Positions 1-11,448 of a stretch of 64,000 nucleotides of DNA are shown in pieces (the first letter of the stretch is position 1; each line of letters opens with the position of its first letter). The stretch spans positions 512,733 to 576,732 of the forward strand of contig LLEY01000020.1 of NCBI GenBank assembly GCA_001414485.1, read 5' to 3'. The translations under genes and the position numbers were made by a program. Below the pieces are notes generated by a model. That model ran no database searches. It had not been told where the DNA came from and saw only the letters and a list, made by a program, of their open reading frames with translations. Origin of the DNA: Calycina herbarum. Taxonomy: Eukaryota; Ascomycota; Leotiomycetes; Helotiales; Pezizellaceae.

Positions 1-401
1 TCTTGATAACAAGCCCTCCACGCTGCCAAATGCTTGATCATATGAAAAGCCGCTGTGACCGGATTTGTCGCCTTGTCGGTCCAAACGATTTGTAACTTCA
101 TCCAATCTTCGGTCATAAGATGTGGTTTAGTGCAAGCAAATGAAGCGGAATCTGTATCTTTGTCGTGTACGAGTAACATTACGGGTTTCTGGTTTTGGGG
201 TCGTGGATCTTGGCTTTGGAGTCTCGGGGTCAGTTGGGATATTTGGGTTAGGTGTTGGTGCTTGAGGAGTCGGTGTGGATTTTGTTTTGGGGGGTTCAGA
301 AGGTTCAGTGACCTTGATAGGGCATGAGCTCTAAAAAAGGACATATTGGAAGACTGGCGGGAGAAGTACCATGGCTGCGAAAGAGCTGAAATGAGGTAAG
401 A
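1..401 (-). pseudogene. Degraded, edge-truncated coding stretch
   Basis: On the minus strand an ATG at 401 opens a hydrophobic start (MSFLPHFSSFAAM) and continues in one frame, across an in-frame TAG near 338, into a proline/threonine-rich stretch (TPTPQAPTPNPNIPTD). Near 190-200 the coding-looking frame switches to another (VMLLVHDKDTDSASFACTK, then MTEDWMKLQIVW) that stays open to the window edge. A 39-nt GT...AG segment could remove the TAG but is very short for a fungal intron. I recognise no family. The best reading is a partial gene that is either broken (stop plus frameshift) or has introns I cannot place. Confidence 0.3.
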
Positions 402-712
402 AGGACATGATTTAAAGGTGTGTGGAGCTCCGCTCGCAATGTGTATTCACTCGGTGAATGGCAAGTTGTGGGGTCATAGTATTTGGACATAACACAACAA
501 ATACTCTAAAGCGGTCGGTGCATCTACACCACAGTATCAAACTTGAATCTCCAAGGCAAGCTGTAGTTAACAGTAGTCTGAATACAAAATCCCAATTTTC
601 TCTCCTCAAATCCAGCTGTAGGAAAGCTTAACGTAGTAAGACAGCTTCACCTCTTCATCCTCTCCTATCACAACAGAGCTTTAAACAAAACCCCCAATCA
701 CCATCGACTCAA
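402..712. other. Spacer before the rDNA relic, nothing identified
   Basis: No open frame with coding character, repeat or RNA gene was seen here. The sequence becomes rDNA-like only at about 713. Confidence 0.5.
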
Positions 713-1246
713 CTCAAGCCGATGGAAGTTTGAGGCAATAACAGGTTAACTCTTACAGGCCTGTAAATGGGAAATCCAAGTCTCAATCTCACTGTATCTT
801 ATAAGGCTACAGGCGGCCCCCGTCGTCGATCGAGGCAAGACAACCTAGTTCAGGGGACGCTACACAAAAGCAAATCCTGAGGCGAGCCCTCACAGGCCGT
901 CGCAACGCGCGGAAAGATGTCAGCCACTCACTACAGTCGTTTACGGTACGTGCTAATCCCACCTGAAAAGGTGCTAGGGGATCAAGGCCTTATAAGCTGA
1001 AGTTTCCTGGGCGGCTTACTTAGGCCGTGGTATATAGATAATGCTGTGATGCCCTTAGATGTTCTGGGCTGCACGCGCGCTACACTGACGGAGCCAACAA
1101 GCTTTTTTCCCCCTAACCGAAAGGTTTTGGGTAATCTCCGTCGTGTTGGGATAGGGCATTGCAGTTATTGCTCTTCAACGAGGAATTCCTAGTAAGCGCA
1201 AGTCATCAGCTTGCGCTGATTACGTCCCTGCTCTTTGTACATACCC
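713..1246 (+). rRNA. Orphan 3' fragment of 18S rRNA, split by an intron
   Basis: Two blocks match conserved eukaryotic small-subunit rRNA: 713-746 (ends GAGGCAATAACAGGT) and 1044-1246 (begins CTGTGATGCCCTTAGATG, then the ACGCGCGCTACACTGACG and CAACGAGGAATTCCTAGTAA regions, ending near CTTTGTACA). Only about 240 nt of exon is present, there is no 18S upstream and no ITS downstream, and the second block has lost about 8 nt after GGGTAATCT and carries several substitutions. It is therefore a dispersed, decaying rDNA copy, not a working rRNA gene. Its right end is interrupted by a transposon at 1251. Confidence 0.85.
747..1043 (+). other. Group I intron at the S1199-type site of 18S rDNA
   Basis: A 297-nt insertion lies exactly between ...AACAGGT and CTGTGATG... 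of the 18S fragment, a known fungal group I intron position (S1199 in E. coli numbering). The exon before it ends in T and the insertion ends in G, as the group I splicing rule requires. There is no room for a homing endonuclease gene. I did not fold the catalytic core, so the assignment rests on site, boundaries and size. A spliceosomal origin is unlikely because the ends are TA...TG. Confidence 0.75.
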
Positions 1247-1378
1247 CCACTACGGAGGACATTAGCAGAGGGTTAGCCAATAGAAAAACAAAAATATAAA
1301 ACATAAAATAAAAAATAGAATTATTTCAATAAACTAATAATACTTTATAAATACTATATACTCTTATTCAAATAAGTA

Positions 1379-2718
1379 CATGGTTCGGCAACGGGAATTC
1401 CATGGAATTCCTTTAGTGTCCTCTAGAAGATTCCTTTCCATTTCAAATATTTATAAAAGATTACTAGCTGGAACCAGAAAAGTGAATAGAATTCCTTTTT
1501 CTATTATCATATAACTGGAAAATCGTTAGTCCGGGCTAATAGACCAATTAGAAGCCTAGATATCTCCTTGGCATTAATAAATTATACATAAGAATAATAA
1601 CTGAATTTCTAAACTAAAACTAAGACAACACTAATACAATAGCGCCGCCACACCTTACGCCTACTCGTACAAGAGTATTAATATCCTCTTCTGGTTCTAT
1701 ACTTTATATCCTTATAATCGCAGCTTTATACTATGAAATAGACTTATCCGACGAAGGTTATGAAGCTCGCTGCTGCTGCTATATATGCTAAGCTTAGTAA
1801 ATATTATCAGCTTGCTTTAACGAATACTGCTCCTATAATAGCTATAGTTCTTAATCCTCGGTAGAAGTTATACTATTTTAAGAAGGTATTAGCGAACGAG
1901 GGTGGCGTACGAAGCGAGGTATATAAGAAGGTTAAGCAAAACGTCTATGCTATTTATAATAAATACAAGACTCGAGAGACATAAGTAGAATTATAATAGC
2001 GAGATTAAGAAGTAGAAGTTCGGTTACTTAATTCTATTAAAAGAGAGGTAACACCTAAAGAGGCTTAGAGAGATCCTCTCTTTGACTTTCAAGACGATCG
2101 CGTATATACAATTAAGGACAAACTTGAGGCATATCTTGAGAAGGCATGTCGACCAAATAGAGAGGATTATAAACAAGTTGTAAGATACTAGCTTAGAAAG
2201 CAGTATAATTACCCTATCCTTTTTAAGATAGTAAGAGATTACCTTGGAATTCCAGTAACCTCTGCCTCTTCTGAGCATGTCTTTTCTAATAGAGGACGAA
2301 TTATTACTAGAGATCGTGGTAGGATTAGGGGGGAGAAGCTAAGATGGATTATATGCCTTCGCGATTAGGGTATAATTATAGAAGAGGAGTTAGTAGAACT
2401 TACTAACGAAGAAATTAAGGATCTTGTTCAGGTAGAGGAGTAGGTAGAAGTAGATAGATAAGATAGATAAGGCTTAATTTAGTGAATAAAACACCCTTCT
2501 CTACTCTAATTATCTGATATTTTATTTTGCTAACCTACTTTCACTTCCTCTTGTATAATCCTAGGGCTCCTATTGGCTATACGTGACTCTGGAAACCATG
2601 GTATTCCAGTGGAACTTTGGTCTAGAGACCAGTTCTATTTTGACCACCCTCTGGAAGTATTCTATCTGGAATGGAATCATGGAACAAATGGAAAAACGGT
2701 TCCCGATGCCGAACCATG
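1379..2718 (+). mobile_element. Decayed hAT transposon inside the TIR element
   Basis: The ends are inverted repeats (CATGGTTCGGCAACGGGAA at the left, TTCCCGATGCCGAACCATG at the right), and both flanks carry the same 8-bp sequence AATAAGTA (1371-1378 and 2719-2726). An 8-bp target duplication is the hAT signature. At 1340 bp it is shorter than autonomous hAT elements and contains only the C-terminal half of a transposase, so it is internally deleted and inactive. The insertion postdates the outer TIR element it interrupts. Confidence 0.9.
1742..2371 (+). pseudogene. hAT transposase remnant with multiple in-frame stops
   Basis: One reading frame (first base 1742) runs through the element with hAT transposase features: KLSKYYQLALTNTAPIIAI followed by VLNPR, an acidic middle part, and the C-terminal dimerisation region (YLGIPVTSASSEHVFSN, then GRIRGEKLRWIICLRD). 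It is broken by stops, several of them TAG where family members have tryptophan (after NPR, after KEA, before LRKQY, after CLRD). TGG to TAG is the G-to-A change expected from RIP. The N-terminal half of the protein is missing. Confidence 0.85.
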
Positions 2719-2985
2719 AATAAGTATACATAGTTAGCAAGGTAGAAAATAACTTTAATTAGACTATACTTTACCTTCTTACGTAGATAGCTCTTTTAAT
2801 AATTAAAACTTAAATTAAATAGATATTAAATTCTAGGTCTTTGATCTATCTTAGTTACTCTATGTAGTATTCTTTTAAGTCTTAAAAATAGAAATTAATT
2901 TTTTTCACTAAAGTAAAATAAGTCCGTTTTATATTTTGTATTTTATGTTTTTATATTAGCCAACTCTTTGCTAATGTCCTCCGTA

Positions 2986-3316
2986 CCCACAGCGACTACA
3001 AAAGAGAATCACAAATCCAAGGCAAGTAATTCAAAAGCAAATTGATATTCCTCTTAGAAGAAATAATTTCACAAGATGCTACGCTACACTATGCTATGAT
3101 CACTCCACCGTGTTGTTTCCCCCACTGAATAATCTACAAAAGTTGTCCCAAGGCTTTTTCTTCCCTTGCTCGCCCATCCATCCATCAATCAAAAGTATCT
3201 CAAATTCGTCCATCCATCTCTCGCGAACGTGCGTGCCCAATGGCATTATTACCCCATTTCCCATTCGCATCATTTTTATACGCCCCACTTCAAGTCCTCT
3301 TCACAATGTAAATTAT
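2986..3316. other. Short spacer downstream of NUP98-96
   Basis: Open frames at 3100-3397 lack coding character. The stretch is probably the 3' flank of the nucleoporin gene plus the right flank of the TIR element. Confidence 0.5.
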
Positions 3317-6300
3317 TTATTTCGCAAATATGCTGCGATAGTACTGGATACTGAGATCAACCGTATGATTCAGATATCGATCCTCCGTAAGAGGTAGGCG
3401 TAGGACCTTTGGTAGATTCACCTGCTGTTGTTTATTAGCATATGGTTTCGGGGAAAAATGAAGACAAAATCAGAACTTACCTGTCCTCTCTTTCCCATGG
3501 CCACAATCTTCTTTGCAACAGCCGCGCTGATAGTCTCCACCGCGACTCGCTCCATGAAACTAGGGTGTCTCTTTTCCAGCACCACTTGAGGAAGACTCTC
3601 TAGCAATCTTCCCAGAGCTGGGGTTTGAGCGGCATCCGGTGAGTTGTGTCCTACAATCTGGAGGAAGTCATGATAAACTCGACCACCGAGGTTCCACTCC
3701 GCAATTGACTCCTCTTTCCCTTGAAATCCACCCAGAAGCGTCTGGAGAACATCATAATCAAGCTCGACAATGTTCTTAGGTGCAACTTCTCGGGCGAAAG
3801 TTCGATGAGCTTCGTTGAAAGACCCGGCTTTAATCAAACACTCCACCTCGGCACGGGAGTCCCGTTCAACACTGCGCATGTACAAAGCCTTAGCCTCCCA
3901 AATCCAAGAGGAGGGTATCTTGAGTTGCGTTGTCAAGGTCGTAAAGCTTCGACTCTCTTCAGAGCCGATGCGTCCAGCAAATCGAGCAAGGTGGTTCTGA
4001 ATAGATTTGGCTCGAGTATCGGCGTCAGAAAGATGAAGAAGGACAAACACAGCCTCGAGCCAACTACCTTCATTTGTGAGTTGATATGCGAAAGACAAGG
4101 TAATCTCATCGGCTGTGGATTCATTTCTATGACTAACGACATTGGCAGATGTGAGAGCTTGACTGAGTTGCCAGCTAAGCCGGAAATCGAGTGGTGATAG
4201 TTGAGAATTTGCAGGCAGCAGAACTTCTTCCATTGAAGTATCGTGATAGGTGTGTAATTTCAAGAGTCCCCAAAGAAGATCTTCTCTCTCTCCTTGATCC
4301 TTGTCTTTCCATAATGTTGGTACCTTTTCCTCAACGTACCATGGATGTGGCTTGGCGGTCTCCTTGCCCTGGGCAAGGTCCGTAGTAAAGCTTTCGATGG
4401 CATTTTCGAGCGACTCAGTGGCCAGAGTTCCATACCAAAGACGAAGTCCGAAAGCCTGTCGCCAATCGAGTCCAAATCGTTTTGAGATGATAAATGGATC
4501 AATGCGATCCTCGATGGAAACACCCTTCGTGCCATCGCAAACGCAAACATTACCAGCTAGTAGCTCATAAAGCGCACGGATTGGCTGACTAAATTCAGAA
4601 AGGACTTTTGACTGTTTCCAATCAGAGATTTGTTGCTTGATGTCCTTTCGAATAGATTCTTTCCCGCCGATGACAGCAATCAAGGTTGCGAGGTGGAAAT
4701 TCTTGCCTGCGATAAGATGACCACAAGCGTCAGGTACATTGTGGGCAGAGAGGGAGACTATAGCCTTTTCCTCATTGGACTTGGCGAGACCAATACTTCG
4801 GTTCGATGCAGGGGTGACCAACTTTTGCCAGAATGAGGATAACTTGTCTTTTCGAAGACGGTTTGAGATGGATGGAACTTCTTTTAACTCTTCTGGGACG
4901 ACGACATCATCCCATAAAATACTAGCAAGCTCCCAAACAAGTTTCTCGTGCATAGCAGCTGGATCTCGAGTCGCACGCTGGTCGCAAAACGCGGATAATT
5001 TGAAGTTTTCGGGAAGCTTTGCAAATGGGACATTGCTCGAGTCGTCAATTACTGTCAAGCTTTGCTGTATTTGCAGATGTTCGGCAGAGTGCTTGGCAAG
5101 TTAGCATAAGTTGCTGAGTTCTGAAAGAACCAATCACTTACCTCGTTGGATATCTTAGCAAAACGAACGTCTCTGCCCTCGGACACTATCGCTCCTTTTT
5201 GAACTGCGACCAAGCCGTTGTTTTCGCGCATTCGACTGGGGGACTTGTTGAATGCTACAGCATCGACCTGGCTAGCATACACCAAGGTGCCATCGGGCCC
5301 CCAGCTCGGTTTTAACGACCCATAAAACTGACGGTCGGCCGCGGTCATGTCTTTCATATCAGTGCCGGATGTTTTAGATCTTTTCGCGTATGGCCACTAG
5401 GAAAAGAATATTTTAGTAAATGTTTTTATTGATTGCTACATACATGAGCGGGCTCAACAAACGGCCCTCGTTCATCTTTGCCTACACCATCAAATTATGC
5501 ACGGAAAGGGACACCAACCTCGAAACCTTTTGCCTTTACAGAAACCTTTGCCGGCTTGATTGGGCTCTTCGTCTGACCGAATAAAGAATTCATCAAGTCG
5601 ATGCTTGTAGCAAATCCACGGTCTGGAGCAACTCTCTTAGCTGTTGGCGTAGGCTGAGATTCCAATCGAGTGTCTTCCTGGAGTTGAATCAAGCTCTTTA
5701 AAAGCGCACGATCCTGTTTCTTGGGGCTGACTGTTTTCACCAAGGTGGCCGTCCAGTCGTTACCAGCTGCGAACTTTTTCATAGGCGTTGCGGCTTTCTG
5801 AGAAGCTCTCAGTCTGGCTCTAACCAGTGCATTGTTATCACCATCCACATCATCATAACCATCTTGCGAGTCCTCATCATCAAGCTCCGCGGTGTTGTCA
5901 ACCTCAGGATAAGATCCCGCCATCTCTTGATCCACGATGTTGACAGATTCGTCGTCCTGGAAATTGTCGTCTTGATCCATAGGCTCTTCGACGCCATTTT
6001 CCGACCGAGAACCCACGGAGCGCTCATCTAAAAAAGACTCCCCATATGTCTCGTCATGATCTTCCTCCATGATCTCATCCTCCACATAATATGGCTGGTC
6101 ATCAAAAGAACCTGGTAAAACCTTTCTCTTCCTAAACTCAAAGGTATCTTCGGGATCGGATTCGGTATGGGTGGCTTGGGAGGTGGATGCGAAAGATTGG
6201 TCAAGGTGAGCATGGTTGGTTCTTGGAGTGGGAGTGTCCGGGGCAAGACTTAAAGTGCTTTGTCCAAGTTCACTCAAACCCTCACCATCGGTTTCCTCTT

Positions 6301-9300
6301 CGTCTTCTGGGAAGCCGTAAGTGGTGAAATGCTCTACCGAAAATTCCCAAACGCCCGTATCCTTGTTATATGACTTGAAAGTAGTATCGGGAACTCGGGT
6401 CAATCGATCGACATGTTTCTTGAATAGTGCGCCAGACTTCTCGGAAGATGGTGTTTTGCCATCCCGCTTGCGAGGCCAAGAGTTGTATAGGGAAATAGTG
6501 GCAGGAACATTGAGGCCGTGGCCCCTTGGGGGCTTCTTGGTGGGGTCCGAATAGACAGTGCAGGAGCGCGTAGTCAACACTACAATGTTGCCAGGAATGT
6601 CATCTAAATTGAAGCGACTCAAATCGACTGGTTTATCAAAGGTGACCTGGCCAATGCCTTCCCTACCGACAGTGAAGTTGGATACTTGCGTTCTTGCGCC
6701 GTTCTTGTCTAGCTTCAAAAGTTCCTCTTTCGATGGTATCATGAAATACTGTCCAGGTTCTTGGTCTACCTGGGGCGTCTTCGAGGAAGAACCAACTGCA
6801 GACTCCTCTCTGACCACGGCAAGTTGGTTGTTGGTTGTTTGCTCCATCTCAGGGGAGGTAGTTCCAGAGGAAGCATTAGAGACCTTGCCATTCGCACCGT
6901 TGACACCAGAAGCAGAGGGACGGAGAAGTCCAAGCTCTTCTGAACTAGGGCTTGATCCATTTGTGATGGTTTTGAGTGGGCTGGAAACGCCAACACCATT
7001 GGTAGTACTAGCATCAAAAGAAACACGCTTGTTCTTCAGAATGCCCGTCGAGGGCGTGGTTGTAACTTGTGGGGCGGTAGGTGGTGTAAATAAATCGTTA
7101 CGGAGACCTCTGTTGATATTGAGTTTCTTCACGCTACCCGTACTACCATAAGCTCGGGAATTTGAGCTGGAAGAGAATGCGCCTGGTGCGAGAATACTAT
7201 CCTCTGGTCCGAAAGTTCGACGAAGACTATTGGTAGAAGCGCTAGTTCTGAGGGTGCTCCGTCCAAATGTACCCCCTAAGGTACTTCCACCAAAAGCACC
7301 AGGTGTGCTAGAGATGCTTGAAGCACTTCCAGGGGTTCCGTATTGGCTGTATGAGAAACCAAATCCACCTGGGCGCTTCTGTGGGGTGGAGAAGCGCGAG
7401 GATGATGCTGTGTTCAACTTGTACATTGGGAGGGCGGTTGTTGACTTTCGCTTGACACTGCTAGAAAGTGGTGTTGCAATAGGTCCTGGATTGTTGACTT
7501 GGCTGTTTGCGAGACTACCAAATAAGGAGCCCCCGCCATATGCCGCATTATCGCTGATACCTGCTGTAAGAGATGTCTGCTGATTTTGCTGGGAGTTTGA
7601 GAGAAGCGAATTGCCAAAGGAGCTCTGGTTTTGTTGTGGGTTTTGTTGCGAGTTTCCAAAGCTTCCGAACAAACTACCACCTCCCTGTTGAGGCTGAGAA
7701 GTACTGCTACCAAAGAGAGTAGTTCCACCAGAGTTTTGATTTTGAGGAGTGTTGAACAATGATGTTGGTTTTTGTTGATTATTGTTGGCGCCGAGTCCTC
7801 CGAAAAGCCCGCCAGAAGTTTGGGGCTGATTGGCATTTTGCTGTCCACCAAAACCACCGAATAGACCACTACCAGTGCTAGGTTGTGTAGTAGCAGCGCC
7901 ACCAAATAATGATGGTCCCGCCGGTTTTGGAGCACCAAAGAGAGAATTTTGTTGTGGTTGAGCCGCAGCACTGCCAAATAGACCGCCAGTTGCAGCAGGT
8001 TGCTGGGCACCACCAAATAGGCCCCCAGAAGCTGGAGTAGTGGTGTTAGTGGCACCGAAAAGACCACCAGCAGGCTTTGGCTGATTTTGACCGAAGAGGC
8101 CTCCTGTTGCTGGTTGCTGGGCACCGCCGAAACCCCCAAATGTGTTTGCTGCTTGGGGTTGTTGTTGTTGCTGCTGACCGAAGGCGCTGTTTGTGTTTTG
8201 TGGTTGCGTGTTGTTAGTGCCACCAAATAGACCTCCTCCAGTTGATCCTGATCCAAAGCCTGAACCTGAACCAAAACCAGTTGTTGGAGCTGCGGGTTGG
8301 GATGCGCCAAAGCTGAATCCAGGTTTGTTTGCTGTGGCCGTATTTCCAAATAAACCACCCCCTGCGCTGCTAGTGCCAAATCCTCCTGCAGCTGGTGTAG
8401 AGCCGAAAGTATTTGTTGTATTGCTGCCTCCGAACATATTGTTGGTTGGCTGTGCTGGAGTTGAACCGAACATACCACCTGCAGGCTTTGCGGCTCCAAA
8501 TAATCCTCCCCCGGCTGTTGCAGTATTGGTTCCGAATCCAGTCGAAGCAGGTTGACTGGTGCCAAATGGAGAGCCCGTAGCTGCGCCTGATCCAAACAAG
8601 CCCCCCGTATTGGTATTTGCACCTCCAAACCCAGTAGAGGTAGTATTCGTTGAACCGAAACCACCAAAGCCAGTATTTGCTCCAAAGGCACCAGCTTGGT
8701 TGCTACCATTGCCGTAACGTCGCCCAGCTGTATAATCCGCCAATCTTAACTCGTCTGGAGACCACTTTTGGTATGGTTGTTGGAAGCAGACATTCTGAAA
8801 CGAGTTTTGTTGATTGTTGGTGCTGTTAGGCTCCTTTTCAACGAATGGCTGGAAAGGAACGCTCGCAGTACCCTCGCAGACACCAGTTGTACCTCCCAAA
8901 GCTGTAGATGCAGGAGATCCAAAGGCACCTGTAGCTGGCGAAGCACCGAATCCAGAGCCGCTAGCAGCACCACCGAATGGGTTTGCAGTGGGGGTTCCAA
9001 AGGTTGTAGCTGGTTTGGCGCCGAAAAGACCACCCGTGCTCGCAGCTGGTGTGCCAAAGCCTGTTGAGGCAGCTGGGGCTTGCCCAAATCCACCACCAAA
9101 TCCTCCACTAGTCGCAGCCGTATTTCCAAATATGCTACCCGGAGTTGAAGTGTTCGTAGCCCCGAAGGCTGGCTTCGCCGCGCCAAATCCCGTATTAGAT
9201 GAGCCAAAGGCACCTGTGATAGACAACGGAGTTAGTGATGGCAATGGCAATGGGTTAACACGCCGTATATTCCTGTGATTTTTCGGTATGACGATCTGTC

Positions 9301-9764
9301 GAGGCGGATCCATAACCGTGAGGCGAAGGTAAAACGAGAAAAGGGCAAAGGAAGTACGGAGACGGCGAGTATTGCTAAGAAAATCAGGGGAGAGTGCAAT
9401 CGATCGATTCGAACAGACGGCCCAGCGCGCAGTAAATCATGGTAGACGTACCTCCACTGTTCCCGAAGCCACCAGTACTGCTCCCGAAGAGCCCACCACC
9501 TGTTGTATTCGAAGCTCCAAAGCCGGTAGTTGCTGGGGTCGAACCAAAGCCTATGCCGCAGAGAAGAGGGTTCGAGTAAGTGATCGATTCGCGTTGATGT
9601 CTCCAGCGTCCTCACGGTTCACCGGCGGATGTAGAAGCTGAAGGTGTAAAGAAAAAGCTTGACCTACCTGTATTCGTAGCTGGGGTTGACCCAAATCCAC
9701 CAAATCCCGTCGATTGGGTGTTGTTGTTCTGGCCGAAGCCGCCAAATCCTCCAAAGCCCGACAT
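3317..9764 (-). CDS. NUP145: Nucleoporin Nup98-Nup96 precursor (Nup145/Nup189 type)
   Basis: The product is a nuclear-pore precursor that cuts itself into an FG nucleoporin and a scaffold Nup96/Nup145C. I read seven exons: 9764-9668, 9550-9452, 9213-5527, 5481-5444, 5396-5142, 5091-3481 and 3424-3317, giving 1964 aa. Order: GLFG/FG repeats from the start to about residue 640, interrupted near 205-225 by a GLEBS-like Gle2/Rae1-binding segment (FQNVCFQQPYQKW); an autopeptidase domain at about 888-1033 with the HFT cleavage site (VEHFTTYGF, cut after Phe near 1027); an acidic linker; and a helical Nup96 domain from about 1300. The start MSGFGGFGGFG is followed directly by FG repeats. The boundary of the 38-nt exon is uncertain: donor GTTTCG at 5526 and donor GTTGGT at 5518 both keep frame with different partner sites. 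Confidence 0.93.
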
Positions 9765-11448
9765 CTTGATTACCGTCGCAGCGAAACTGGTGACGGGTGT
9801 GAGGTGGTGCTAGATGGAAGATTGCGAGAGGTTTGTCGTATTTGTACAGAAGGAGAAACGCGGACGACGCGCTGATAAGGGACGCGCTGACACGTTGAAA
9901 GAGTGCGCTCAATGATGACAAGGGATCGCAAACATCATCTGAGTAGAAGGTTTTGAAAGGGTGCGTGCCTCGATGCGCGAGGATGAAGTTGAGGGTGGAA
10001 AAGGTTGTCGGCGACGGGGGACTTTATGAGTCTGGAAGACAGAAATGGGTGTCTGGGGGTGTCGAGGTTGTTAGCGAAGAACAGCTGGGTGGGGAGCCTT
10101 ATCAGGCCTTAGGCATACAACCAACCCCTGCACTTTTTCTTGGTGAAGGACTGAAAAGCTGGCTGGGCAGGTCATGGGACTCGATGCACTTCCTTTTGGT
10201 GTAACTTGACACTTTTTACTCACTTTTACCCAGTCTTGCTTAGAGATCAATTGCTGCCTGAGGGAAAGCACTGGCTATAAATCATTCATAGAAGATTGTT
10301 AGTGTCGATGAGTGTTAGGCTTTCTAGGTTGTGACTCTTTTCCTCGTATTATGATGAGGTTCAGGAGCTCAAGGAGTCGCAGTTGCTGCCTACCAGAATA
10401 CTGATTGATGATAGGTTCTAGGGAAGCTTCGAAAGGTCAATGGATGTTTCTGTTCTGTTTCTTCCAGATGCCAGGTCCCGTCAAATCACACAAGCCAGGT
10501 TCCTGTTACTTAAGCCACGCTCCACACATTTCAATTGTGGTCGGTGCCAGTGTCGGTGTGGCCATACTAAAAAGCGGCATCAGCTACAAGCACAAGAGCT
10601 CTGCCTGTTCCCCCTCATTCTATTGTATCAAAAATTACCAGAGATTTAAAGTGTTGTAAGAGGTAACTTGAAAGAATTGAGAAATCAGTTTACTTGGGAA
10701 ATAAATGCAATTGTCCTAGGCCTTTTCGCAAAGCACTTACAAAGCTCACTCCAACTCGTTCTTTAGCTTCAAGATAGCCCAGAAACACTGTATGGAGTAT
10801 TTCTTACTCAGTTCTACCGCCTAAAAACAATCGAAGTTTCCTCCTTCCGGCTTGCATAAAAGCTATTGAACCTTTAGAATAATCGGTTTGTAAGCAGGTA
10901 GTCAAGGAAGAACGGGTATTACTCTTGATATTCAATGCCGTTTTTTGGTGTTCAAGAGGAGCGAGTACTCGTACAAAGTCGAGGAAGTCCAAGGTAGGGA
11001 GGGAAGATCAAGTAAGACAAAATTCAACCTTTAATCCACCATCAATCTTTGTTTATCATTATTCATCAATCATCATTATTATACACAAATAAATATATAA
11101 TTGATCTCCATTTAAATCCAAAGTCGATTTCCACTTCTCACCTCTCCGGGTTCTGCCGTGGCTTTTCCTCACCTCACCCCGGCGCGACTTAAATCGCGTC
11201 CACGCGCAAACACCACACCTCCACCCTGTCTCGAGCCTGTAAACATCACCAACCATAATAATCTTGCTCCCCGCCTGCATCCCTTCGCATATCCAGCAAA
11301 TCCCAAGCAATCTCTAATACCCCCCAATAACTGGCATTCTCACTCGCCCAGTCCCAATCGCAAATCTACCGTGTTGCCGTGGAGAGTACGACAGGAAAGA
11401 GAAGGAAGAGGCCCAAGAAGATAGGATAGCAAAACAAAACAAAAACAA
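9765..11448. other. Divergent intergenic region between NUP98-96 and centrin
   Basis: No gene seen. Open frames at 9953-10659 and 10804-11310 lack ATG starts or coding composition. The last 450 bases before the centrin start are free of sense-strand ATG and end in an A-rich leader, which fits a centrin 5' untranslated region. Confidence 0.5.

Larger units (their letters stand above)
1253..2983. mobile_element. TA-flanked terminal-inverted-repeat element (MITE-like), interrupted
   Basis: Left end CGGAGGACATTAGCA and right end TGCTAATGTCCTCCG are inverted copies, with similarity continuing imperfectly for about 70 nt of AT-rich sequence. Each end abuts TA (1251-1252 and 2984-2985), the target duplication of Tc1/mariner-type elements. 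Without the hAT insertion the element would be about 383 bp, too small to code a transposase, so it is a non-autonomous element. It sits at the broken end of the 18S fragment. No transposase gene of its own is visible. Confidence 0.8.

Noticed and set aside
7414..8709. A 431-codon minus-strand frame overlapping the FG region
   Set aside because: It is the shifted frame of the Nup98 GLFG repeats, and its Leu/Gln-rich text follows from the repeat composition.
10500..10530. TTACTTAAGCCACGC, reminiscent of 5S rRNA
   Set aside because: Only about 13 nt agree and the remainder of 5S is absent on both sides.
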